Shown piece after piece: positions 1 through 21,000 of a stretch of 64,000 nt of DNA (position 1 is its first letter; each line of letters starts with the position of its first letter). The notes beneath the pieces are model-generated. The model was not told the DNA's origin. It saw nothing but the letters and a program-made list of their open reading frames with translations, and ran no database searches. This DNA is from Actinostola sp. cb2023 (taxonomy: Eukaryota; Cnidaria; Anthozoa; Actiniaria; Actinostolidae). The stretch covers positions 175,665-239,664 of the forward strand of contig JAUJYZ010001547.1 in assembly GCA_033675265.1 (NCBI GenBank), given 5' to 3'. Made by a program: the position numbers and the translations under genes.

Positions 1-3000
1 TTTTTTTCAACAATGTTTGTGTTTCGATGGTCGTAAATAACTCTCGCAAAAGTTAAAATTAGCATAGATGGTCGATCAGATAACAGCAAAATACGAATTT
101 TGTTTAAACAACGTATATACGAAATTCCACCCATTCAAGCAAGTATGAATTCTGTTTAGTATTATATTTTATGATTAAAACTATTATTTCATGCCGCAAA
201 AAAATTATTCGAAGGGCAGTAGCGTGACTTGCAGCAGCTACATTGCGTTACATAATTGGCTTGTCAACAAAGTGGAGCATCGTGTCAAAATATCCGAACT
301 CTTCATGATAAAGCGCCAGTTTGAACTAGAAATCAGTGCAATTGTTTGTAAATCTTATTTGGAGCAAACTCTAAGCATTTTAGAGTGAAGAACCACAATT
401 TTCGGAAACGGTGTTTATATTTGATCAATGAATATGCTAATTGTCACTATTTTAGGAGCTTATGTGGCTGAAATAGCTCAAATATGGTTGAAAATAACTC
501 TTATTAACTCCAAGATTGTTATCAGTTGGCAGCGAGCAACTAAAAGTGCAAGATAGTCGTGTTTTGGAATTAAGTTTTGTGTTTTAACGACAAAAATGTC
601 CGCCACAGGACGAAAATTATGCTAATTTTGGCAGTCCCAAGCCTAATAGTTTTATTTCTCAAAAATGCTACATTGAATTCCCAAGCTGGAAACTTTCTAA
701 TCTGATAGAGCAAACGTGAAGCTTTCCTGGGACATGGCGTTTTCTTCAAAAATTGATGTACCAGATTCCTTTTTCGTATCTCAAACATTGCCTATATTTC
801 AACGTTCCGTTCATGGCGCTCAGTATACCTTTTTAAAACCAAATTTGAAAAACAACTACAGAAGTTACAGAAAAATAAATTATGCAGTAGAAAAGACCAT
901 GAAACGTTTATTCAGTGTACTGAATGTCATTGTTGTAGAGCTAGAGGTGAACACACACCGACTGTTCAAATTTGGCTTATTATTTAGCCGAAAATGTTCG
1001 GTCGACAGACCGGTTTTTAAAAACTGGAAATTTCTCCTAAAATAAAAATCGCTGGAACTTTTTAGTATTTTTCCCTAGAATAGGTCATCGAAAGGAATGA
1101 TATGGTGAAAGAAAATGAAATTCGAATTTTTTGAGTTGAAGAATTAGTCTCGATCCTTACTGGCATCCACTCTTAATATGTCGTTCAAAATTACTTCAGC
1201 AAAATTACAACTCATTTTAAATTTTTACTGATTTTCGTCCAAGTAGCACTTTAACGGATTAAAATAAGAAACCTTTCCCGCCATGGTAGAGAATTTGTCA
1301 CTGATACAAACTAACTTTTTTCAGCTTATTTCAGTGTTGATTCAGCTTCGTTATTTCTTGAATAAAAAGAAATTCAAAGCCAACACTAAAGCAATAAGAA
1401 GGACAACAATCGATAAATCATTAATTTATAATAAATAATTGATTGTCTTTCTGTTCGTTTTAAAAATGATACATGTAATAACAATAATAATAATATACAG
1501 TTATATACCACTTTTTCCTAAAAAGCCCAAAAGCGCTTTACAATATATATACACTGAGTTCGCTACAGTTTTGTTTGTTTGTTTATGCTTTGTAAACTAT
1601 CATGCTTTTCATTGGCAACGCAAGCATAAGAACTTGTGTCATGTACAAGTTTGCGAGCATGTCCGGCAAACTGGCCCAACGCGAGCATGATATATGACAC
1701 AATCAATTTCGCCCCTGTGCTCAGTTCTGCTTGCGTGGCTAGTGATCAGGCTGATCCGATTAAGCGTCGTTACCAAGAAAAAAAGAACCGATTATAAGGC
1801 CAAACTAGAACCACAAAAATGACCACAATTACTTGTTTATTTGCAATATTTTATTTACCTACCCAACCCGCTATTGTACTTTGTAGAGTAATTACCAAAG
1901 TATCAGTAAGCCCATACTCAAACCACAAGAATTATAATCGCTACAACTTCATTTCTCTGTTGTTCTGTAGTAATCATTTAGATTATTTATCATGCATTCA
2001 GCTACCGACCACACCCCCCGATGGGAGAATCGATCTAAAATAGTATAAATTTAATTCAGGCTTTTTCCTTAGAGCCTTCGTAGCCAGCTTCTCTAGCTGT
2101 GCGACGCGAAGAGTAACTCAGACGCTATGATCATTATGCTTACTGTTTTAAAGAATTGACAAGTGGCCACATTGACCGCGATTAGATTACACATCAGATG
2201 GCGAGTCGAATGAAGAATTCTAAATATTAATATATAGTACAAGTTGTCAATACAGAGCAATACTGGAGGAAGCTAGCTAGCGGAGACAAAGCTCAGGTAA
2301 CGTTTAGCTTACTCAGTTCGATAACCAGAACTGAGTACTTCGGAAAAAGTAAGACTTGATTTGGAAATTTTGAGAGCGTTGAAACAGAAATTGTATTGTG
2401 CGTTTTCAAAAATGTATTCTCTGCTTTGTCGCTTCCATTGCAAAATAAATCCTCTTACAAATTGGTATTAGTGATATAATATTCTTATATTTTAACACCA
2501 CTTAAATAAGACTAGCATGGCTCACTATATTATCACATGTTCACACGACTTCGATTCTGGGCTGTAAAACACATATTTTTCTCAAAAGTGGCATTAAATG
2601 AAAACGCGCCGAAAAAACAGTAACTCGGAATTGGTGGCCTCACAAATTATTTAAAACGTCAAAATCTACACTTTCAGATTGTAAAATAACATTGTCGATA
2701 TATGTAAAGAAAATCTATGTCTCTTAATTGCATATAAACTGAACTCCGTTAGCATGATCATGACGAAGAATCAGCTTGATTGACGCATAATTATTCATAT
2801 ATATTATCTTAGTCGGAGATTCGAATTCGATAAATGTGAAAACCAGCGAGGTCTTTATTACACTTTGAATTATAGCCAGTGATCTTTAAGCCAAAAAATT
2901 ATGTGTAGTTACGTTTGTTATTAATTATTAATTCGCTCCGGATTCGATCAATCATAACTGCTCAGAATTCCGGTCAGCTCGAAAACTGACAAAAGAGCGG

Positions 3001-3420
3001 AAAAAATGAATTTTCCCAGATGTAATATTTTAATTGCAAATTACAGGAAAAGCAAAAGCATATTTGGGTAAATATTGTGGAAACGTGATATGCATGTTCG
3101 GAGTGCCTAAAAAAATCAAACTTCAATTTCAATATAAACACATGGGAATTTGAGTGTAGAAAATGGGACAGTTTTGCTCTGTGTTTGAACTAAAAAATCA
3201 AGTTTTTATCCGGCTTTTAGTAATTACGTAGGAAACGACAGATTTTTATCGAATCTTTTCATTTGCGCACATTTTTTCTTCTGAATGGAGATGGATTTAA
3301 TAATAAAACAGCTGAAACCGCTATAAACGTATATCAATTACCAGAACGACGGATCACCGTTGAACTGACTCTTTCCTGTGAGGCGTGTATCACAGAATAA
3401 ACCGGCTTTATGACTATTTC
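1..3420. other. No gene recognised; AT-rich flank or intron
   Basis: Short open frames occur on both strands, but none shows domain-like composition, a signal peptide or clean splice sites in phase with the gene downstream. The stretch is probably intron or upstream sequence of the synaptotagmin-like gene, whose first visible exon enters through a splice acceptor at 3920-3921. An N-terminal Slp homology domain was looked for here and not seen. Confidence 0.5.
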
Positions 3421-3524
3421 TTTAGTACACTACGCTTGTACGTATGTATGTAGAACTATATTTAAACATGCCTTTAGTATACTACGCTTGTACGTATGTA
3501 TGTAGAACTATATTTAAACATGCC
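3421..3524. repeat. 52-bp tandem duplication
   Basis: Two adjacent copies of a 52-bp unit, 3421-3472 and 3473-3524, differ at one base. Each contains the segment GTACGTATGTATGTAG. The near identity points to a recent local duplication. Confidence 0.9.
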
Positions 3525-3921
3525 TTTTCTTGGGGTTTTCCTCGCTTGACGTCTTATTTATACAGCTATTGAACAAATATGTTGTCTGGATACTGAATAC
3601 TGAATACTGTATAGCTGTATCGATTATATACTGAGCCTTTATGTCTGCAAAACGCCAACGTACACACTCCTCCGAATCTGACCAGAGGAAATTAAATTAA
3701 CCCATGCAGCTTGAAATTATGACTTATTGAATTTTAATTATTAATCTCAGTTAATTTGAACTAAAATGTAATTCGGTACAAGTTATTCCAGCGTTGCAGT
3801 GTCTGTTAACATTCCGTCGAATCTGTAAACAAATATTGCATTTTATTACGGACATTTTGTATTGTCTAGAGATGCTGGTTGCCGTCGTTTGATGTTTTAA
3901 AGTTTTGTTTTGGTTTTGTAG

Positions 3922-12129
<8,208 letters not shown>

Positions 12130-12320
12130 GTATACAAATAATGAACTTAAGGGGTCTGTCATTTTAATACACCCGTTTTAAAAAGAAAGTATGATTAATC
12201 AGATAGAGACGAGAGCAGAGTCTGAAGCCGCAAAGAATCACGGGAGATTCCGTATTCCAGGAGTTTTTCCTGACAAGGTATTTCTAGGCCGAAAATCACA
12301 ATTCAAATAAGCCACACTCA
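12130..12320 (+). other. 3' flank of the synaptotagmin-like gene
   Basis: This follows the TAA stop at 12127-12129. No canonical AATAAA is evident before the foldback element that starts at 12321, so the polyadenylation site is undefined. Confidence 0.5.
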
Positions 12321-13326
12321 TTAAGGATACGGTTCACCTTGGCGGGTACGTCTCGGAAAAAAATAATAATTTGCTTATTATTTGACCAATTCCCATCAAC
12401 TTGACATCATTTTAAAGCTAATAGAATGAAGATCGCTACAATATCGTGATATTTTCTTTTAAATTAAAAATGGAGACGTCGCGGCTCATTGTTTTGAAAA
12501 CGACCATCTCCGTTTGACCGAATTAATAGACCTTGTGTTACATCCGACTCTATTGATCTTTATACCATATTAATCATGACACTTTGACCTGTCAAACTGT
12601 GTCAGGCTTTTGTCATATTCGATGTTGATCAAAAGTTATCTTAGTTGAAGTTTAATCAATCATAAATGTTGTTTCTTCTTCAGTTAACACGTTATAATTT
12701 TTGAGCAAAAATCAAAATCAAAATTCCCTGACAAAGTTTTTTTCTTCAGTTAGTCTGCTAACTTGTGTCAAAGTTTTAGCAAAATCCATCAAATCTAAGT
12801 ACCCTATTAATTCAAAAATATCTTGGTAACTTTGCGAAAACTCAACACGGAGAAAATGACCTTTGAAAGTTTGCAAACATTGTCACGCCCACTTCCTGTA
12901 ACAGACACCATGCCATCCAATCACGTTCATCCTTCACCACATTGTTTACATTGAGGACGCAGGAAATAGTAAGGTCGTATTACTTATTGCTCTCGTTTGC
13001 GCTCAAACTTCAAAGTGTTCGCGAGGCTGCCTGCTACGATCGTAAAATAATAATATTCCGAAATCAAAAAAAGCGAAATAGTGACAGGATCAAGAGAAGG
13101 TACCGAAAGAAGCATTACAGGACTCCCGGTCCTAATGGGATTATGACACCAAAGGCGTTGTGTTTAGAAATCAGAAATCCGTTTTTTTTGCGAATATCTC
13201 GTAAATAAAAAACATTTTCAACCAGAAAATACTAAAAAATGAAATTTCGATATGAAATCCATCCGTTAGTGACAAAAACAAAAAATCGTCAAACTTTTTC
13301 CACTCAAGGTGAACCGTATCCTTAAT
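12321..13326. mobile_element. About 1-kb foldback MITE
   Basis: The left end TTAAGGATACGGTTCACCTT matches the reverse complement of the right end (AAGGTGAACCGTATCCTTAA). The interior is AT-rich; the 88-codon open frame inside lacks recognisable features. It is interpreted as a non-autonomous DNA element. Confidence 0.8.
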
Positions 13327-13975
13327 TCCAAAGTACAAATAAATAAATGAATGTTATTTATAGAAAAATTATATTCCTTATTTCATAAACGCTGTAGGGT
13401 TGAAAACCATGCACATTAAATCGCGAGCGCGAGCGCAAGGGTGTCTGGGGGAAAACAGCAAAGTTGCCGAATTTCATTCAGTTGAAATAAATGTTTTCTT
13501 GTTTTCCAAAATCCAAGAACTATTCATCTAAGAAATTATAATAACAACAATAATAATAATAATAATGTTTTTTGAATGAATAATGGCGATTTCCCAGAAA
13601 TCGTTTCGCGTATGCCTTTCATGAATATCTATTTTAGACCCGAGGTACAATTAACGAGTTGTTATTGTTGTCAATATTAACCCTGCAACCTATATGCAAT
13701 TAGGTGTACACATGTATGAAAGCGAAATCGTAGTCAGACTGCAATGCAGTCGTAGCACGTTTAAACCTAGTGAAAAAAAACAATAAAATGTATTTAATAA
13801 CTTGAGTGGCATGGCTGCCATTTTTATCTTTTACACTTCTGTACGTACGGTCGTGTTCGGCTCAGTTTGTCGTTGTATTTCCAAAGTAACGAATGCAAAC
13901 CAACACACGGTTTGTCATTGTTTTACATCAACGGCAGAAAAATGGAAACCAAGAAATTGCTTTTTATTTTGGATT

Positions 13976-14238
13976 GAATGACAAAGATGGCAGCCATGTT
14001 GGATGACAAACGTAAGAAGCTATCTTTAGTTAATGTCATCCAACATGGCCACCGTGTCTTGGCTTGTAATCATTCCTATGGGAATAAAATAACAAAGATG
14101 GCGGCCATGTTGGATGACAACCGTAAGAAGCTATCTTTAGTTAATGTCATCCAACATGGCCGGCGTGTCTTGCATGCTTTGTAATCAATCCTTGGGGAAT
14201 AAAATGACAAAGATGGCGGCCATGTTGGATGACAAAGT
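13976..14238. repeat. Tandem repeat of about 110-116 bp, 2.3 copies
   Basis: The unit begins ACAAAGATGGCGGCCATGTT and includes TAAGAAGCTATCTTTAG. Each unit is itself an imperfect inverted repeat: CCATGTTGGATGACA is followed by TGTCATCCAACATGG. Open frames across it are coincidental. Confidence 0.85.
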
Positions 14239-14544
14239 CAAGAAGGGCGTGCAATGTCGTATATTTCCCAGACTGTGGAATAAAAAGCAGCTCAGTGAAA
14301 TAAACGTTCGGCGCTCAAATCAAAATAAAATCAAAACATATTACCAAGCTTTACTGAATAGTTTGTCAATCAATATTATCAACAAATATTCTCTCCAGCA
14401 AAAGAAACCGTCCACTAAGATTTTGACTGTATAGGGACCAAAATCCCGCTTAAAATGCATGGCGTTATTTCTACAAGGTCTGGTGAATGATTGGGACTGA
14501 TAAAACATATGCATATGAATGAGTGAGCATCGTATCTTTGATTC

Positions 14545-14857
14545 ACCTTTTCGTAGTTTCCCAGAATGCTTCATGATTCTGCGCGCGCAAGCGAGGTCAG
14601 GGTACAACATAGATTAAAAAATATTAAGAGAGAATGAAGAAATTCAGTAGAAAACTTAGACTTTTAAATTAAAAGTGCGTAAGAAGAATTACAAAGATAG
14701 ATGCAAATTCTCAACCAAAGAAAATAGTTTTTTCCTGTTCATGATTAGATACAGTAATCATATTTTCCTCAATACACGATCAATTCTAAATATTTTTTTC
14801 CCTGACCTCGCTTGCGCGCGCAGAATCATGAAGCATTCTGGGAAACTACGAAAAGGT
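14545..14857. mobile_element. Foldback element, arms of about 60 bp
   Basis: The left arm (14545-14606) contains CCCAGAATGCTTCATGATTC and CTTGC-type GC-rich sequence. The right arm (14797-14857) is its reverse complement with few mismatches. The spacer of about 190 bp is AT-rich. Confidence 0.85.
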
Positions 14858-15198
14858 CCATTGCTGTGAACCAACGTACGCTTGACTAATGTTTGCTTGG
14901 TATGTGAAATGTCCCATTATCTAAATATGATGACGTGGATGGTTGCTTGTGCTGGAGAGTATGGATGCGATGTATTATAGGTGTATTAAACCGATCCAAT
15001 AGATTATTAAGCTCGCAGGTTGACCTATATATTTCAATGGTTTCACAAGGAAACCTTCTAATAGATGTAATTTTAATAAATATTCTGTATAATAGGGCAA
15101 AACCTAGGTTGTGATTGTATAAAGGTTGTGATTCTTAATAAAGCTAGACATTCGATTAATACATAATGTTTACTTTACTAGATACTCTGGGGTCCCGA

Positions 15199-15765
15199 AA
15201 TAGAGGGTTTGCACGATCACGTGCCGGCAGCCATGACAGGGGGCAGGAACAATAAATTAAATAATTTTACATATTGAGAAATAATTAGCCAATAACAAAA
15301 CGATCAGGGGACTGGGACCAAGTCCGTAAAACTAATTAAATAAGAAACTATCAAAAATGGGCATCATTTTCTGAGAGAGCAGATCAAACTTAGCTAGTCT
15401 GAAAAGTTTGGTGAACTTTCGGCTTAATATTGACGATGCCAGAGGGCACCAAATATGTCTATTTTCCCATACAAACTCTGTAAATTTTTTACGCTGTTGT
15501 TTATCCGAACCAAAGATCCACTGTAAAATTTTGGCTGGACAACACAATTTCAAAACATTATAATTTCGACAGAATTCGCTCAAATCACATCAAACTTTGC
15601 ACAGATGCTAATTTTTAATTTCGTAAATGCATTAATTATAATAAACTCGTTCCCAGTCCCCTGCTCGTTTTGTTAATGGCTAATTCAATTCCTTAGGAAA
15701 AAGGTATTCCTTTCTCCTGCCCCCTGTCATGGCTGCCGGCAAGTGATCGTGCAAACCCTCTATTC
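15199..15765. mobile_element. Foldback element, 567 bp
   Basis: The left end AATAGAGGGTTTGCACGATC and GCCATGACAGGGGGCAGGA are mirrored at the right end as TCCTGCCCCCTGTCATGGC and GTGCAAACCCTCTATT. A second inner inverted pair (GGGGACTGGGA/TCCCAGTCCCC) lies inside. No transposase-like ORF is seen. Confidence 0.85.
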
Positions 15766-16337
15766 CCCTAACATCGATCATGATGATACATGCAAATTTC
15801 TTAGAAATCGGCTCGTGTGTTCCAAACATATGGATTTTCTCCTGAGATAAATCCGTGTGAATTTCAACCCGCGCGGTCTGTGGAAATTGTTGGAAGAATG
15901 GGTTCAAGTGTTTTGAATTGGGAAAAACTAAGTAGCACTCAGTTAATGTAATATATTCATAGAATCTATTGTATTCTATTGTCGTTCTATCTATTGTTTT
16001 ATGTGTTATTCATTGTATTTTTATGAATATATTACATCAACTGCGTGCTACGTAGCAACACCCGTTTTGAATTAGTTACGAGTTTTTCGAGGAGTTTACC
16101 ATCAATGAAAGATAATAGTGGGAATATCATTTGTATGGATTCAACATTCTTCTCTCTAGCACATCGGATAGGCTATACAGTTTTAAAGTAAGGGTTAAAG
16201 AATAAACGCGAGTACTTTATGGGATTTAGAGCTCCGAGCCGCCAGCAGATATCAATTCTTGGTTTGCAATCAATCCCTTGAGAATCAAGAGATAAAGACA
16301 CGGCGGCCATGTTGGTTGAACAAACAATAGACACTAA

Positions 16338-16926
16338 AGCCTTGTTCACGCACACGACGACATAAACATAGACATAAACATAAGCTTTCGCACATACGCA
16401 TGCGCAGTAACGAGCTGCGAAATTGACACTTTCAAGATGGCGGCTTTCAACAGGCGAAGGACTCTTGAACTTTTATCGCTTTTACTGCGTTATCGAAGAA
16501 AGAGACGGATAGCATCAATTAGAAATGTACGGCGGCAGGCTAAACAGAGAACTGTTTGGGTGAGAAACGTTTTTAGAAGGAGAAAAGATAAGGGAGAATA
16601 CGAAAACCTGGTTCGTGAGCTACAGCTAGGTGACAGGGAACTGTACTACTTCCGCCATCTTTTTTTTCGAGTGAGTGCATTTCCGCTGGTCAAAATGTTC
16701 GCATTATCGAGAAGTACTCGTTATGTTTATGCTTATGTCTATGTTTCTTCGGTTCACACGTGTAACATAACGACATAAGCATAAACATAGTCATAAGGAA
16801 TGGAAAAGTTTCGTTTTCTTATGTTTATGTTTATGTTTATGACTATGTTTATGTCGCACCGGTTCACACGTGCTATGCTTATGCTTATGTTTATGTCTAT
16901 GTTTATGTCGTCGTGTGAACCAGGCT
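16338..16926. mobile_element. PIF/Harbinger-like element with TAA target duplication
   Basis: The termini AGCCTTGTTCAC and (inverted) AGCCTGGTTCAC are flanked on both sides by TAA (16335-16337 and 16927-16929). A 3-bp TWA target duplication is the established mark of PIF/Harbinger elements. The subterminal regions are made of repeated TTATGT-like hexamers in inverted orientation. At 589 bp it is far too short for a complete transposase. Confidence 0.75.
16437..16778 (+). pseudogene. Truncated N-terminal Harbinger-type (HARBI1-like) transposase ORF
   Basis: The 113-codon frame starts at AAGATGGCGG. Its first 80 residues are rich in Arg and Lys and contain VWVRNVFRRRKDKGEYE and LVRELQLGD. This resembles the region before the nuclease domain in PIF/Harbinger transposases of animals (recognition by eye). 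After about residue 85 the frame runs into the TTATG-type subterminal repeats and loses protein character. The DDE catalytic region is absent. Its position inside terminal repeats with TAA duplications supports a remnant of an internally deleted element. Confidence 0.5.
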
Positions 16927-17338
16927 TAATGGGCAATCATTTGTTGAAGTTCAACCAAGATGGCCGCCGTAACGTGTATTGCAAACCAGCAATGCGAGGA
17001 GCTCTAAATTCCATCAAGCACGAGTGTGTGCTGTGGAGTTTTTGTTGGGGGAATTGAGGGATTTTAGGGGTAAAAATCGTGTGGTAGCCGTTGCAGCTAG
17101 CGCTCGTAGTTTCCTGCCTTGTCACTGTATAATACTGAGGGGGGGAAATAATAAAAACAACGTCTAATGTGGATAAAACTACCAGAAATGACTTTATCTA
17201 TAATTATTATTCAAACTTCATACACTGTACTAAATTGTGGCTTCTGATTGGCTAAACTCGATCACGTGATCATGTGTTATCTGATGACAACGGCACTAGT
17301 GCCGTCAATCACAGTTTTACGCACGGTGCAGCGGTGTC

Positions 17339-17472
17339 ATGGCGGCTGTTGATCCTGACAAAGACAGGTTTAACCAACTAGCTAAAGAAGAAATAGACGA
17401 AATAATAGCAGGTGCTCAGCCTAAAACGACTGTTCGTCAAACTCGTTGTGGAGTTTCAGTGATGAAATTAAG
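17339..17472 (+). pseudogene. Possible N-terminal fragment of a Crypton/ZMYM-type recombinase ORF or first exon
   Basis: The frame starts at ATGGCGGCTG and encodes a short segment with RFNQLAKEEIDEIIAGAQPK. This recalls the N-terminal region of Crypton-derived (ZMYM/KCTD1-like) proteins seen in many cnidarian genomes. A possible donor (AAG|GTATTT) follows at about 17472. No continuation was found downstream, so this is a fragment or an orphan first exon. The identification is weak. Confidence 0.3.
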
Positions 17473-17771
17473 GTATTTATTATTCAAAACAAGAACTTTT
17501 TGCCGTCGGTTCAGTTCTTGTTCGTTGAGTGAAAAATCTCAAACCTTAAAAATGATGAATGAAACTTGCCTTGTTATGACTTAAAAACAAAAAAATAAAT
17601 GCTTTATTCGGGTTTTCTTTGTAGAATAGTTGCAATTGGAATGGTTGTAGAGGAGATATCCAGCGGAAGCGTCGGAAGATCTAGCTAAATATATTTTTGC
17701 TTTATTTACCGTGATTAAAATTATATTTTGAACATTTCACAACTGCAGTGTATTCAGTTTGAATAATAAAT

Positions 17772-17953
17772 GGGTTAGAGACTTCTAGTTCGTGCTTTAC
17801 CGGCAAATAGACACACTTGCTGGCTGTAGAATGAACTCGAAATTCTTCATACTGCACTCTGCTACGCCTCGAGCAGTATTTGAATTCTCGTTCATTCTAC
17901 AGTCAGCGCGTGCGTCTATTTGCCGGTAAAGCACTCACATCAGTCTCTAACCC
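17772..17953. mobile_element. Palindromic MITE
   Basis: The left end GGGTTAGAGACT and TGCTTTACCGGCAAATAGAC are mirrored at the right end by GTCTATTTGCCGGTAAAGCA and AGTCTCTAACCC. It is 182 bp with no coding capacity. It lies just past the 3' end of the minus-strand ShKT gene. Confidence 0.88.
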
Positions 17954-18067
17954 GTAAATAATATATACAACAAGACACAATATATTTTTCATTTCATAGA
18001 AGTTTTTATTTTTCTTAATTTTTTACATGTTGATTGCTTGGGCTGCCTGTGATCATACCACTGCTTC

Positions 18068-21000
18068 CTAGCATAACTTGCAGGACTTCTTGCAATATTG
18101 AAGTACTTGAGGAAACTCCTTATTACACAGGTTGATTGCGGAATAGTGTGCACAGATGGGGTAATTGTCATCACAAGGTGGAGCTGAAATTCAGAATTAT
18201 CCAAATATTTTCATTAACTCAGTAGAAATTGAACAACAGCATTTCAAATACATCTTTCTTAATCCAATGATATTAGTGATCTTGTGCAAGATTTATCAAT
18301 TCACTAAATGAACAAAGCCAGTTTCTTCGTCGACATCCAACAGGTGGTATTTAAAAGGGTAAGAATTTGGGCCTCGGGGCAAAATCATTGAGTACCCCTC
18401 CCCCTATCTTTCTCGGAACTATTACAGTGTGTACCAATCATAATTAACAATTAAAAGATTGAGAGAGAGACGTTTGACCTTTAACCATGTAGACAAAGTT
18501 GCTGTATCCCACTCCAGTACAAAGTGTATCTCCACCACCACAACGCTCATAGCCTGCCCCGATACATGTCGTTGATGGGCCGTCATCGGCGTAGGTCGAG
18601 TTGGCATCTTTACCACTCCAACACTCGCCATAGTTTTGCAGTGAAAAGTACGTGTAGCCCTTGTGGTTTGCTACTACGGCGCAGCGACAAGATAGGCTTT
18701 TGAAGAAAGAATAATAATAATACTGAATAAACAAAGTAGCTCAATATACACACAAGGAATGAAATACGGCACTAAAGTCGTTTTTGTATGAGTGGGAAGT
18801 AGTTACGGTACGGTTCGTGCCGTGCGGTGACCGTGCCGTGTCCAAGCATTCTGATTGGTTAGCAATGATTTTGCGTGCTGTGATTGGTTGAATAGATGGC
18901 TTCCATTCCGTACCGTGACCGTAACTCCGTGCCGTAGATTTCCCACTCATACGAAAACTGACGACTCTATCCTAACGTAACATGTAAACGAGCAATAGAC
19001 AGTTCTGAGGCCGCGTAGCACTAGTATGAAACACTTAAAGGGGAACTGAAGGCAAAATTTATTTTCTCAAAAAAGTTAGATATGTCTTATATTAGCATTA
19101 CTTGAGTATTAATTTTTTGCAAATCTTTCTTAGATATCAACATAATGTACGCTCAGTATCAGTATGGAATATCATCCGCCATTTTGCCGTTTTACCGTCG
19201 GCTCAGATCCGCTTTTTGTTTGTGACGTCGTTAATGGGGAATATTAAAATCCGCTCACAACATTCTCTCGGGTTCAAGAAAATACAATGTACTTATAATT
19301 ACTCTACATTGTGATTGCACTTTCCCTTGGGATAGGTGACGTCAGACATGGGGAATAATTACTGAAGTGAGCCGCGCTCAATTCAGCGGTAATCCATGTC
19401 TTTTTAGAATTAAAACTCAAGTTCAGTCTTCTACATAAAAATAAAAAGAATTGGAAATTATTTCAGAAAATGAATGTACACAACATTCTCTTTGTTTTTA
19501 TCTATAGATACAATTAGGCTTCAGTTCTCCTTTAATTAGAAATTGAGAGAAAACTAAAGTGCTATAAAGATACCCTAATTATACCCTTTCCTAGTATTGT
19601 GTATATGCATAGTATAATGTATGTAGTATATAGTATATTTGTGTATAGTATATTTGTGTATAGTATATTGTGTATATGCATAGTATATTGTATGTAGTAT
19701 ATGTAGTATATAGTATATTTGTGTATAGTATATTTGTGTATAGTATATTGTGTATATGCATAGTATATTGTATGTAGTATATGTAGTATATAGTATATTT
19801 GTGTATAGTATATTTGTGTATAGTATATTGTGTATATGCATAGTATAATGTATGTAGTATATAGTATATTTGTGTATAGTATATTGTGTATATGCATAGT
19901 ATAATGTATGTAGTATATAGTATATTTGTGTATAGTATATTTGTGTATAGTATATTGTGTACTGATATGCATAGTATAATGTATGTGTATAGTAGTATTT
20001 GTGTATAGTATATTGTGTATATGCATAGTATATTGTATGTAGTATATAGTATATTTTTGTATAGTATATTGTGTATATGCATAGTATATTGTGTATAATT
20101 TATATATGTCGCGAATTTCCATAAATTACCCTCGGCCTGCGCGCTAGCTTCCAGTCTGTCCTTGTAGCTGGTAGAGCATCGGCCGGGAGCATCGGTGATA
20201 TCCGTTGCAAGGGTCCTGGGTTCGAATCCCACCAGGGCCAGAGATCTGATGTGCAGTTATTTTTAAATGAAGTGATTGGATAGTTTTGTTTGACGTCCGT
20301 TAATCGAAAACCACGAATATTAATTATGCACGACGTCAATCCTTCATGAGATTTCATTGGTTCATTAATCATGACGTCACGTTTGATGATATCCTATTGG
20401 GCGAATTTCTACACACCTTAATAATGCTTGGTCCATGTCATTCCAGTCAAACAACTGATGAGAGAAGACAGGACTGCTTGGATCCATGTCAGTGAGGATG
20501 AGGTCAGGCAGTGGTCTAGGAGGGTAGAGATCATCTTTGAAGCATCCAACCTTTGTGAATTTCACATCACATTGAACTTGTCCTAATCATACAAAATATA
20601 TTGGATCGGATGATCGAGATGGTGTGTAAATAAAATTTACATTGTTTTGAACATTTACAAGGGTTTTTCGAGGGGTTTTCTCCGGGTACTCCAATCTCGT
20701 CCCCAGAGCCCACGTTCCTCTTGGTCAGCACCGAGAAACGAGAGGCTCTGGCTGCAACCGATTTTAGTCTGAAAATCTCGGACCGAAAGTTTAGACTGCG
20801 CATGTTCCACAGGTAGCCCAAGCTGTGTATCAGTACATTATTATAAGAGAATGTATGTGGATGTCAATAAAATCAATAAGATAATACAGTTAATTATAAA
20901 ATAAAATCCTCTATAAAGTCCTCTGTATCTTCTTCAATCATTTATTTATTGGCTGTGAAGATTTGAAGCGATTTGGACGAGAATTGATCGAGTTATAGCC

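Larger units (their letters stand above)
16228..17007. mobile_element. Outer foldback repeat split by a Harbinger-like insertion
   Basis: The left part has AGAGCTC, GGTTTGCAAT and GGCGGCCATGTTGGTTGAAC. The right part has the inverted GTTCAACCAAGATGGCCGCC, ATTGCAAACC and GAGCTCT. The element at 16338-16926 sits between the arms, so this looks like a nested insertion. Confidence 0.65.

Noticed and set aside
19562..20232. Minus-strand frames of up to 213 codons rich in Tyr, Ile and His
   Set aside because: They run through a TA-rich minisatellite and a tRNA-like sequence in an intron.
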